A stretch of 8,464 nt of DNA from contig CAJTTU010000125.1 in NCBI GenBank assembly GCA_910579325.1, forward strand, positions 1 through 8,464, in the 5' to 3' direction. Source of the DNA: an uncultured Lachnospiraceae bacterium. GTDB taxonomy: Bacteria; Bacillota; Clostridia; Lachnospirales; Lachnospiraceae. Shown here one piece after another: positions 1 to 5,654 of this stretch (its first letter is position 1; each line of letters opens with the position of its first letter). Position numbers and translations under genes: made by a program. The notes below the pieces were generated by a model. That model did not search any database. It saw nothing but the letters and a program-made list of their open reading frames with translations, and was not told the DNA's origin.

Positions 1-645
1 AACGGAATCACGAAAGCAGATCGGCACGCCCGATGTGAACCTCTCGAATATCAGCCTTACGGCTTCCGCCTCTTCCGGCACGACCTCATACTTTTCACCG
101 TCATAGCTGTATCCGAATACCCGTTTGTTCTTTACCCCGATCTCGCCGGACTGGTACCTTTTCCGGATTCCCCATTTCGAATTTTCCGAAATGGAGCGGC
201 TCTCCTCCAGTGCAAACGAGGCAAGGATGGAAAGCATCAACTCCCCGTCGCCGGAAAAGGAATGGATGCGCTCCTTTTCAAACCGCACCTCCACCCCGAT
301 CTCCTTTAAATGCCTGACCGTGGAGAGCAGGTCCACCGTGTTCCTCGCAAACTTTGATATGCTCTTGGTCAGCACGATGTCCACCTTCCCCGCCTCGCAG
401 TCCGCGATAAGGCGGAGGAACCCGCTACGCGCCGCCGTCCCGGTCCCGCTGATCCCAAAATCCGCATACACCCCGGCATATTCCCACTCAGGGTTCGACT
501 GTATCAGTCCGTTATAGTAGCTCACCTGTGCGGAAAGGGAATGGGCAAGGCGGTTCGTTTCCATGGACACGCGGGCGTAGGCTGCAACTTTCTGCCGCTT
601 CTTCAGAGCCGGGATTTTCGACTCTATCCTGCTTATCTTCGCCAT
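1..645 (-). CDS. Large serine recombinase, N-terminal part (cut by left window edge)
   Basis: Site-specific DNA recombinase of the large serine family, expected to cut and rejoin DNA at element ends through a 5'-phosphoserine link. Only the first 215 residues are in the window; the frame is open to base 1. The resolvase catalytic domain spans about residues 18-155: the motif YARVS puts the nucleophile at Ser27 with Arg25 beside it, DFGISGTGT follows at about 62-70, and SISKFARN at 95-102 carries the conserved arginine (Arg101). From about residue 156 the sequence WGIRKRYQSGEIG and VFGYSYDG begins the 'Recombinase' DNA-binding domain of large members. The ATG at 643-645 is preceded by GGAAGGAG at good spacing. 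It lies 42 bases after the SHOCT-like gene and is probably co-transcribed with it. Such proteins move ICEs, transposons and phages; which one cannot be told from this fragment. Confidence 0.93.
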   Translation of the reverse strand, partial: MAKISRIESKIPALKKRQKVAAYARVSMETNRLAHSLSAQVSYYNGLIQSNPEWEYAGVYADFGISGTGTAARSGFLRLIADCEAGKVDIVLTKSISKFARNTVDLLSTVRHLKEIGVEVRFEKERIHSFSGDGELMLSILASFALEESRSISENSKWGIRKRYQSGEIGVKNKRVFGYSYDGEKYEVVPEEAEAVRLIFERFTSGVPICFRDSV

Positions 646-687
646 AAGATCACTCCTTCCGCTACTATACATCACTCTAAAACCGCA

Positions 688-864
688 TTAAGTTAACGGT
701 TTTCCAGCCAGTAATGTACCCGAAATCGGGCGGTATTTTTCCAGCAGTTTTGTATCAATTATGGCTAATACCTCTTCATCAATGACGCCCTTTTCCAACA
801 TGGATTTAGCGATGGAGAGCGAGATATAATACAGCTTTTCTGCCCGGAACTGCTCCTCAGTCAT
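688..864 (-). CDS. Small SHOCT-like protein, 58 residues
   Basis: Short hypothetical protein of the kind found next to serine recombinases in clostridial mobile elements. I call it SHOCT-like from its pattern: two predicted helices around AKSMLEKGVIDEEVLAIIDTK, with the 'ML..G.I.EEE...D' look of short oligomerisation domains. This is recognition by eye and not a proven match. Function is unknown. I chose the ATG at 862-864 and not the TTG 18 bases upstream, because the TTG lies directly on the GGAGG ribosome site (about 11 bases before the ATG). The start overlaps the 3' end of the zinc-knuckle gene by 8 bases (ATGACTGA), so the two are probably translationally coupled. The C-terminus (KYRPISGTLLAGKPLT) has no recognisable motif. 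No membrane segment or signal peptide is visible. Confidence 0.75.
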   Translation of the reverse strand: MTEEQFRAEKLYYISLSIAKSMLEKGVIDEEVLAIIDTKLLEKYRPISGTLLAGKPLT

Positions 865-1273
865 CTGCCCCGCCACCTCCAAACCGATGGTTGATATAAC
901 AGGCGTGGGAGCAGTATTTCCTTCTGGAATTGCCGTAGGCTGTGAACTCCCTGCCGCACCCTGCGCAGGTATGGGTGTAGACCGCTTTTTTGTTCAGCAT
1001 CTCCGGGTGTTCCTTCCACCATTTCTTCCGGCACTGCGAAGAGCAAAACACCCTTGTCTTCATCCCATCGGCCTGCACCAGCACCGCCCCGCACTCCTTA
1101 CAGCGGCTGCCGGTCCCCTCCGGCGCTTTCCCCGCCATGTTCCCGGTCAGGCCGTTCCGCCTGCGGAACGCCACCACGGCATCCTTTGTCAGCCCGACCT
1201 CCTTTGCTATGCTCGCATATCCAAAGCCGCTGTTACGGCGCTTTATGACCACATTTTTCTGTTCTTCCGTCAT
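857..1273 (-). CDS. HTH protein with two Cys4 zinc knuckles, 138 residues
   Basis: Probable DNA-binding protein of a mobile element. Residues about 7-43 look like a sigma-70-region-4 or Hin-like helix-turn-helix (SGFGYASIAKEVGLTKDAV followed by basic FRRRNG). Then come two treble-clef-like zinc knuckles: Cys58, Cys61, Cys77, Cys81 (C-x2-C-x15-C-x3-C) and Cys103, Cys106, Cys121, Cys125 (C-x2-C-x14-C-x3-C), ending in a glycine-rich GGGGADD tail. Similar proteins are often labelled 'RNA polymerase sigma-70-like' in clostridial ICEs; I see only the HTH and not a full sigma factor. The ATG at 1271-1273 has AGGAGG 8 bases upstream. A GTG at 1282 is rejected because it is part of that ribosome site. 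It heads the cluster HTH-SHOCT-recombinase, so a role in controlling or assisting recombination is inferred, not shown. Confidence 0.83.
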   Translation of the reverse strand: MTEEQKNVVIKRRNSGFGYASIAKEVGLTKDAVVAFRRRNGLTGNMAGKAPEGTGSRCKECGAVLVQADGMKTRVFCSSQCRKKWWKEHPEMLNKKAVYTHTCAGCGREFTAYGNSRRKYCSHACYINHRFGGGGADD

Positions 1274-1281
1274 GAGAACCA

Positions 1282-1294
1282 CCTCCTGCGGAGG
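1282..1294 (-). promoter_or_regulatory. Shine-Dalgarno sequestering hairpin before the zinc-knuckle gene
   Basis: On the minus strand CCTCC (1290-1294), a GCA loop and GGAGG (1282-1286) form a 5-bp hairpin. It would cover the ribosome site of the gene starting at 1273. The complementarity is exact; a regulatory role is inferred. Confidence 0.45.
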
Positions 1295-1295
1295 C

Positions 1296-1380
1296 TTATG
1301 TATTTTACCCCTGCTTATTTAAGAAAGCCTCCCATTTCATTGCCACGGCAGAATGGAAAACTTGAGGGTAAAATACATAA
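1296..1380 (-). repeat. Perfect 15-bp inverted repeat with a 55-base loop
   Basis: The arms 1296-1310 and 1366-1380 are exact reverse complements (TTATGTATTTTACCC and GGGTAAAATACATAA). In the minus-strand transcript they form a long stem ending one base before the CCTCC/GGAGG hairpin over the ribosome site. The loop holds GGAGGC (1327-1332), complementary to GCCTCC at 1290-1295, so a pseudoknot or switch pairing is possible. It could also be a protein-binding site or a remnant of element ends. No T-run follows, so it is not a standard terminator. Confidence 0.6.
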
Positions 1381-1417
1381 AACCTGCCGCTGGCAGCTTT
1401 TCTGCATACTAATGCAT

Positions 1418-1436
1418 AAAAAACGCCTTACGGCAT
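1418..1436 (-). terminator. Weak terminator-like hairpin, minus strand
   Basis: ATGCC (1432-1436), a GTAA tetraloop (1428-1431) and GGCGT (1423-1427) form a 5-bp stem with one T-G wobble, followed by a run of T residues (six Ts counting the last stem base). The stem is short, so termination would be partial at best. It sits between the strong MATE terminator and the zinc-knuckle gene and could act as a leader attenuator for the recombinase cluster. Confidence 0.35.
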
Positions 1437-1524
1437 CTTATGAGCCGCACGCTTGTCACTATTCGCTGTTCTTTCATGTCGTTTAACAAAACATCAGGTA
1501 TTTCCCTACAGCATATACGAACGG

Positions 1525-1552
1525 AAAAAGCGGCCTGAAAAACCAGACCGCT
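1525..1552 (-). terminator. Rho-independent terminator of the MATE-kinase gene
   Basis: On the minus strand AGCGG (1548-1552) and CTG (1544-1546) pair with CAG (1535-1537) and CCGCT (1529-1533). There is one internal mismatch and a GTTTTT loop, and the stem is followed by TTTTT then CC. It lies about 60 bases after the stop codon at 1615-1617, the expected place for the end of that transcript. Confidence 0.8.
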
Positions 1553-1614
1553 GCGTAAATTATCTTTCCTGAATTTTCTTCAAAGCGATATCACATACAG
1601 AACCCTCTCCTTAC

Positions 1615-3588
1615 TTACTGCCTGCCCATCCGCCTGATATAGCCGCAGATCATGTCGGCTGTTTCCTCCTCACCCACAGATGAGTCAATGCACAATTCAT
1701 AGCCGTGGGGGTTCCCCCACTCCTGCCCGGAAACGCTTTTATAATATGCGCCCCTTGCGGCATCCGACCTTGCAATGCTCTTTTTCGCAACCTCCAGACT
1801 GTCCCCGTACATCTCCATTACCTTTTTCTCACGGTAGCTTTCCGGGGCATAGATAAAGATACGGACCACATCCGGATAACCCCGCAGCACATAATCCGCC
1901 GAACGCCCTATGATGACGCAGGAACCGGCATCCGCAATATGGCGGATGGCTTTTTCCTGTGCCGCGACAGCACGCTTTACCGGGTCGGCTGTGAGGTGCA
2001 ATTCCCTCATAACGGCATTTTCATCGGAATTGATGCCGGAAATAAATTCCTGCGCCAGTCCGCTTTCCTGGGCGGCAACCGCCACCAGTTCTTTGTAATA
2101 GCAGGGGATATCCAGTTTTTCTGCAACTATCTGTCCAATCCGTTTCCCTGCAGAACCATGTTCCCTGGCAATCGTAATAACCGCTCCCTGGCGGGAAGGC
2201 CGGATTGCTGCCGCAACGGGCTCCTGCTCTCTCTTCTCCTGACCTAATTCCTTCCATACCTGAACCATAACTGCCGCTGTAACTAAAATGGCAAGCACAT
2301 CCGCAACCGGAGCTGCCCAGAAAATGCCGGTTACACCCATGAAAACAGGGATTAAAAGGGAAAAAACAATCAGCAGCACATCCCGCAGGACGGACAACGG
2401 CGCAGCTACCTTTGCCTTGCCGATGGACTGCAGAAAAATGGCGCAGACCTTCTGAACACAGGTCACAAGGATAAGGGAAAGGTATATCCGCAGGCAGAGT
2501 ACGGCAAAATCAAAATAAACAGGGTCACTTGCCGAGCCGAACATCCGAATGAATACACCGGGGACAGCCTCAAACAGAACGATGCAGACCAGTCCGACAA
2601 TAGCCGTCCACTTAACCATCAATTTCAGCAGCTCACGTACCCGTCCATAATTTTTCGCACCGTAGTTATAACCCACAATCGGCTGCGCGCCTGCAGCGAT
2701 GCCTATGGCAATATTCAGCACAATTTGGAAAAGCTTCATAATGACCACAAATGCTGCCAGCGGAATATCCGCGCCATAAACGGAACCTGCGCCGTACTTC
2801 ACCAGCAGGATATTGTTGACAACCGTAATGACCACGATGGAAAGCTGTGTCAGGAGGCTTGAGGTCCCCAGGGCCATCACCGGCTTCAAAAGCGCCATAC
2901 TCGGCCTGAAGCTGCCGGCGCCCATCCGGAACGTTTTCGGATGCCTTAAATAAGCCGCACAGATCAGAAAGCTGACAAACTGTCCCAAAATGGTAGCCCA
3001 TGCCGCGCCCTTGATCCCCAAATCAAGTGCAAAGATGGCAACCGGGTCGCCGATAATATTGATAACTGCGCCGGTAAGCATGGCAATCATGGCGTATTTT
3101 GGACTGCCATCCGCCCTGATGATGGAGGCAAGCGTATTCTGCGTCATGGCAAGAGGCATCATGGCAAAGATAATCATGCCATACTCGTGCGCCATCTGTA
3201 TATTTGCATCGGTTGCTCCAATCATGCGCAGCAGGCCATCACCCCACAGGTAGGCAATGGCAATTACCACTAATCCTGAGAAAAACGATCCAAGAACTGC
3301 ACTGCCAACGCTCCTGTGAATGTCTTTTGTTTCCCCACGCCCCAAAGAAACGCTCAGTGCGGCGGCCGCACCGTCGCCAAAGAACAGGCTTAAGCCCCAC
3401 CCTACTACCGTAATCGGGAAAATCACGCCGGTAGCGGCATTGCCAAGATAACCCACGCCGTTTCCCACAAATATCTGGTCTACAATGTTGTAGAGGCATG
3501 AAATGATAAGGGAGCAGATGCAGGGGATCGCAAATTTTTGCAGTAGCTTCCCCACTTTTTCCGTACCAAGATAGTTACTGTTTCCCAT
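1615..3588 (-). CDS. MATE family efflux transporter with C-terminal cytidylate-kinase-like domain, 657 residues
   Basis: Inner-membrane exporter expected to expel drugs or other cationic compounds by Na+ or H+ antiport. Residues 1 to about 450 form a 12-helix MATE unit of the MepA/NorM kind, with NIVDQIFVG near the start, RADGSPKYAM in the middle and PIVGYNYGAKN before the second bundle ends. After a charged linker (about 450-467, KREQE), residues 468-657 match the cytidylate-kinase-like family (Cytidylate_kin2). They show a P-loop-like AREHGSAGKRIG at about 474-485, VIIGRSADYVL at about 558-568, and SGQEWGNPHGYELCIDSS near the end. Stand-alone MATE proteins are usually about 450 residues, so the extra 190 are a true fusion; its role is unknown. 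The ATG at 3586-3588 has AGGAGG six bases upstream. The frame stays open 34 codons further up, but that stretch forms the leader hairpin and has no ribosome site. It has its own promoter and terminator, hence is probably a single-gene transcript. Confidence 0.9.
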   Translation of the reverse strand: MGNSNYLGTEKVGKLLQKFAIPCICSLIISCLYNIVDQIFVGNGVGYLGNAATGVIFPITVVGWGLSLFFGDGAAAALSVSLGRGETKDIHRSVGSAVLGSFFSGLVVIAIAYLWGDGLLRMIGATDANIQMAHEYGMIIFAMMPLAMTQNTLASIIRADGSPKYAMIAMLTGAVINIIGDPVAIFALDLGIKGAAWATILGQFVSFLICAAYLRHPKTFRMGAGSFRPSMALLKPVMALGTSSLLTQLSIVVITVVNNILLVKYGAGSVYGADIPLAAFVVIMKLFQIVLNIAIGIAAGAQPIVGYNYGAKNYGRVRELLKLMVKWTAIVGLVCIVLFEAVPGVFIRMFGSASDPVYFDFAVLCLRIYLSLILVTCVQKVCAIFLQSIGKAKVAAPLSVLRDVLLIVFSLLIPVFMGVTGIFWAAPVADVLAILVTAAVMVQVWKELGQEKREQEPVAAAIRPSRQGAVITIAREHGSAGKRIGQIVAEKLDIPCYYKELVAVAAQESGLAQEFISGINSDENAVMRELHLTADPVKRAVAAQEKAIRHIADAGSCVIIGRSADYVLRGYPDVVRIFIYAPESYREKKVMEMYGDSLEVAKKSIARSDAARGAYYKSVSGQEWGNPHGYELCIDSSVGEEETADMICGYIRRMGRQ

Positions 3589-3613
3589 AATGTTCCTCCT
3601 CTTTTTCACACAC

Positions 3614-3680
3614 AAAAAAACGACACCTGCTGCATCCGTACCGTAATCAGATTTACGCGCGGTGCGCCACATGTGTCGTT
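3614..3680 (-). promoter_or_regulatory. Attenuator-like leader hairpin with T-run before the MATE-kinase gene
   Basis: In the minus-strand leader AACGACAC (3673-3680) pairs perfectly with GTGTCGTT (3619-3626), and the T-run completes TTTTTTT (3614-3620), some 13 bases before the AGGAGG of the gene. The 46-base loop can fold further (GCGC/GCGC and CGTAA/TTACG). This is an intrinsic terminator placed inside a 5' leader, the layout of attenuators and riboswitches. An alternative pairing, GCACC in the loop with GGTGT in the 3' arm, would break the stem. I do not recognise a known riboswitch class. Confidence 0.6.
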
Positions 3681-3709
3681 GATTATGCATGATTTAATTT
3701 TCAAGTGAT

Positions 3710-3738
3710 ATTATACTTTTTTCACCTTTCAAACGCAA
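3710..3738 (-). promoter_or_regulatory. Promoter of the MATE-kinase gene
   Basis: On the minus strand a perfect -10 TATAAT (3710-3715) lies 17 bases after a weak -35 TTGCGT (3733-3738). Transcription would start near 3703, giving a leader of about 115 bases that contains the attenuator-like hairpin. Confidence 0.65.
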
Positions 3739-3752
3739 AGGACATTTTCCAC

Positions 3753-3814
3753 AAAAAAATCTGCCCGTCGTCTATCAAAAATATACAAAGCTTCCACGCG
3801 GCAGTCCCGTGCCG
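3753..3814 (-). terminator. Possible weak terminator after the ABC operon
   Basis: After the stop codon of the second ABC gene the minus strand has CGGCA/TGCCG (3799-3814, 6-base loop). Further on is GGCAG (3761-3765), which can pair instead with CTGCC (3800-3804), followed after one base by seven T residues (3753-3759). The long loop and competing folds make this uncertain; readthrough into the MATE-kinase gene is possible. Confidence 0.3.
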
Positions 3815-3833
3815 GCAAACCAGTCCGCTTCTT

Positions 3834-5654
3834 TTATATCGCAAATCCGGCATACTGGGTCATGTGGAGTTCATAATATCTGCCCTTTTTCGCAAGCAGC
3901 TCCTCATGGCTGCCGCTCTCCGCTATCTCGCCGTGCTCCATGACCACAATCAAATCGGAATCCCTTATGGTGGAAAGGCGGTGGGCGATCACGATACTGG
4001 TGCGTCCCTGCATGATGCTGTGCATGGCATCCTGTATGGCCTTCTCAGTGCGGGTATCCACATTGGACGTGGCTTCATCCAGGATCAGGATTTTGGGATC
4101 CGCCACAAAAGCCCGGGCGATGGCTAAAAGCTGGCGCTGCCCCTGGCTGATATTCGCGCCGGAACCGGTCAGCACCGTGTCATACCCCTGCGGGAGAAGC
4201 TCTATCATATCCCGGCACTGGCTCATCTCCACCGCAGCCTTAAGCTGCTCCTCCGCAGCGCTGTCGTTTCCGTATTTTAGGTTGTTCCGGACCGTATCGG
4301 AAAACAGGACAGTGTCCTGCAGGACAATCGCGATGTTCCGCCGCAGGCTCTCTCTTGACACATCACGTATGTCCTGCCCGTTTATGCGGATTTCCCCGCT
4401 TTCTATGTCATAGAACCGCATAAGCAGGTTGACGATGGTAGTCTTCCCGCTTCCGGTAGCGCCCACCAGCGCCACTTTTCTGCCATTTGGGACAGCCAGT
4501 GTAAAATCCCGAATCACAGGAGTTCCCGCCTCATAGGAGAAGCATACATTCTGAAAGGTCACAGCAGCTTTTTCGCCCGTTTCCAGCGCCACACCGCTTT
4601 TATCCTCTGTTTCCTCATCCAGCACGGCAAAGACCCTCTCCGCGCCGGCAACTGCTGTCTGCAGCTGCCCGTAAATCTGTGCAATCTCATTGATGGGGCG
4701 GCTAAACTGCTTCGCGTATACGATAAATGCGGAAATCACGCCCACCGAAATCAGCCCGTTCATCGAAAAATATCCCCCGAAAACGGCAATAATGACAAAA
4801 CCGATATTCCCGATACAGTTCATCACCGGTCCCATAACACCGCTGAAAATATCCGTTTTGATTCCTGCTTTTGTGAGGGAATCAGCTGTGGCACAGAAAT
4901 CCGCCACTGTGATATCCTGATGGTTATATGCTACCACCGTGCGGTACCCGGCAACCATTTCCTCCACGGTTCCGTTCAACTGACCCAGAAGCTGCTGACG
5001 TTTCCGGGAAAACCTGCGCACCCTTCCAGAAAGGAATTTGGTCGCCAGAAAGGTCAGCAGTACCGTAACAAAGCTGAGCAGTGCCAGCTGCCAACAGTAC
5101 CACAGCATGACCGCCATGGTGCCGATGACCGTAAGCACTCCCGAGAACAGCGATGGCAGGGACTGGGAAACGGTGGTGGAGATATTTTCAATGTCGTTGG
5201 TCATGCGGCTCATCACATCGCCGTGGGAATGGGTATCCAGATAACGTATTGGCAGTTCCACGATTTTTCCGAACAGCTCTTCCCGCATCCGTCTGACCAC
5301 ATTCTGACTGAGCCTTGCGCTGCACAATCCCTGAAGCAGCCCGCAGATGCTGTAAAGCAGATAGACGGATAGCATCAACGTCAGCGTATGGGAAAGAATG
5401 CCCTGTTTTTCCCCCGCGATGATGTCTACGGCCCCGCTCTGCAGGCTCGGTGCCAGAATGCCGCACACGGTACCGGACAGCACAACCGCCAGCATCCCTG
5501 CAACCAGCTTTTTTTCCTTCACAAAATACACCGCAATCCGCCTGACTGTGGCCCCGATATTGTCGGCATGTTCCGGCTCCGCAAAGTGTTCCCGCCGGTT
5601 CATCATTCCCGGAATATTGCGCTCGGCAAGTCTGGAATCCTGTTCCTTGCTCAT
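3834..5654 (-). CDS. ABC exporter half-transporter with canonical catalytic residues, 606 residues
   Basis: One half of a membrane ATP-driven exporter, with an N-terminal six-helix domain (about residues 37-335) and a C-terminal ATPase domain. The ATPase carries Walker A GATGSGKTT (398-406), Q-loop Gln446, signature ISQGQ (502-506) in place of LSGGQ, Walker B ILILDE with catalytic Glu527, and switch His558 in IAHRLST. The altered signature and intact Glu/His complement the partner encoded upstream, as in TM287/288, LmrCD and BmrCD heterodimers. The ATG (5652-5654) overlaps the partner's stop as ATGA and has GGAGG about 10 bases upstream, so equal, coupled production is expected. A hydrophilic N-terminal extension of about 35 residues (MSKEQDSRLAERNIPG...) precedes the first membrane helix. 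The substrate is not readable from sequence; multidrug or peptide export is likely. It belongs to the MarR-led operon. Confidence 0.94.
   Translation of the reverse strand: MSKEQDSRLAERNIPGMMNRREHFAEPEHADNIGATVRRIAVYFVKEKKLVAGMLAVVLSGTVCGILAPSLQSGAVDIIAGEKQGILSHTLTLMLSVYLLYSICGLLQGLCSARLSQNVVRRMREELFGKIVELPIRYLDTHSHGDVMSRMTNDIENISTTVSQSLPSLFSGVLTVIGTMAVMLWYCWQLALLSFVTVLLTFLATKFLSGRVRRFSRKRQQLLGQLNGTVEEMVAGYRTVVAYNHQDITVADFCATADSLTKAGIKTDIFSGVMGPVMNCIGNIGFVIIAVFGGYFSMNGLISVGVISAFIVYAKQFSRPINEIAQIYGQLQTAVAGAERVFAVLDEETEDKSGVALETGEKAAVTFQNVCFSYEAGTPVIRDFTLAVPNGRKVALVGATGSGKTTIVNLLMRFYDIESGEIRINGQDIRDVSRESLRRNIAIVLQDTVLFSDTVRNNLKYGNDSAAEEQLKAAVEMSQCRDMIELLPQGYDTVLTGSGANISQGQRQLLAIARAFVADPKILILDEATSNVDTRTEKAIQDAMHSIMQGRTSIVIAHRLSTIRDSDLIVVMEHGEIAESGSHEELLAKKGRYYELHMTQYAGFAI

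Larger units (their letters stand above)
1..1380 (-). mobile_element. Part of an integrative mobile element (recombinase module)
   Basis: A large serine recombinase, a SHOCT-like small protein and a two-zinc-knuckle HTH protein form a tight cluster of the sort found at ends of clostridial ICEs and related elements. No att site or element boundary could be identified, so the extent given is only that of the cluster with its leader. Whether the efflux genes to the right lie inside the same element is open. Confidence 0.45.
1283..1614. other. Gene-free stretch between MATE terminator and recombinase cluster
   Basis: No convincing gene is seen in these 332 bases. From right to left on the minus strand it holds a ribosome-site-like AAGGAG followed by an ATG-TGA start-stop (1591-1612), the terminator of the MATE gene (1525-1552), a small hairpin with six T residues (1418-1436), two further short hairpins (TGCAT/ATGCA at 1403-1416 and CTGCC/GGCAG at 1384-1396), and the 15-bp inverted repeat (1296-1380). 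Short open frames exist on both strands but lack ribosome sites. No clear -35/-10 pair for the recombinase cluster could be found, so its promoter remains unplaced. Confidence 0.6.

Noticed and set aside
125..517. Plus-strand open frame of 130 codons
   Set aside because: It is antisense to the conserved serine recombinase domain and its translation has no recognisable motif.
865..882. TTG start six codons upstream for the SHOCT-like gene
   Set aside because: It coincides with the GGAGG that serves the ATG at 864.
1274..1282. GTG start three codons upstream for the zinc-knuckle gene
   Set aside because: The GTG is part of the AGGAGGTG ribosome site of the ATG at 1273.
1296..1380. The 15-bp inverted repeat as terminal repeats of an insertion sequence
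   Set aside because: The 55-base interior is too short for a transposase, and no flanking target duplication is seen. An RNA stem in the leader fits better.
887..1486. Plus-strand open frame of 199 codons
   Set aside because: It is antisense to the zinc-knuckle gene and the structured leader, has no ribosome site, and is low-complexity and Pro/Arg/His-rich, like other shadows.
2021..2257. Separate small gene inside the kinase-like domain
   Set aside because: It is a shadow frame on the same strand within a conserved domain, with no ribosome site or family pattern.
3589..3690. 34-residue N-terminal extension of the MATE protein from an ATG at 3690
   Set aside because: There is no ribosome site before that ATG, the stretch forms a terminator-like leader hairpin, and the ATG at 3588 has AGGAGG at ideal spacing and MATE homology begins there. 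A leader peptide read from this ATG is still possible.
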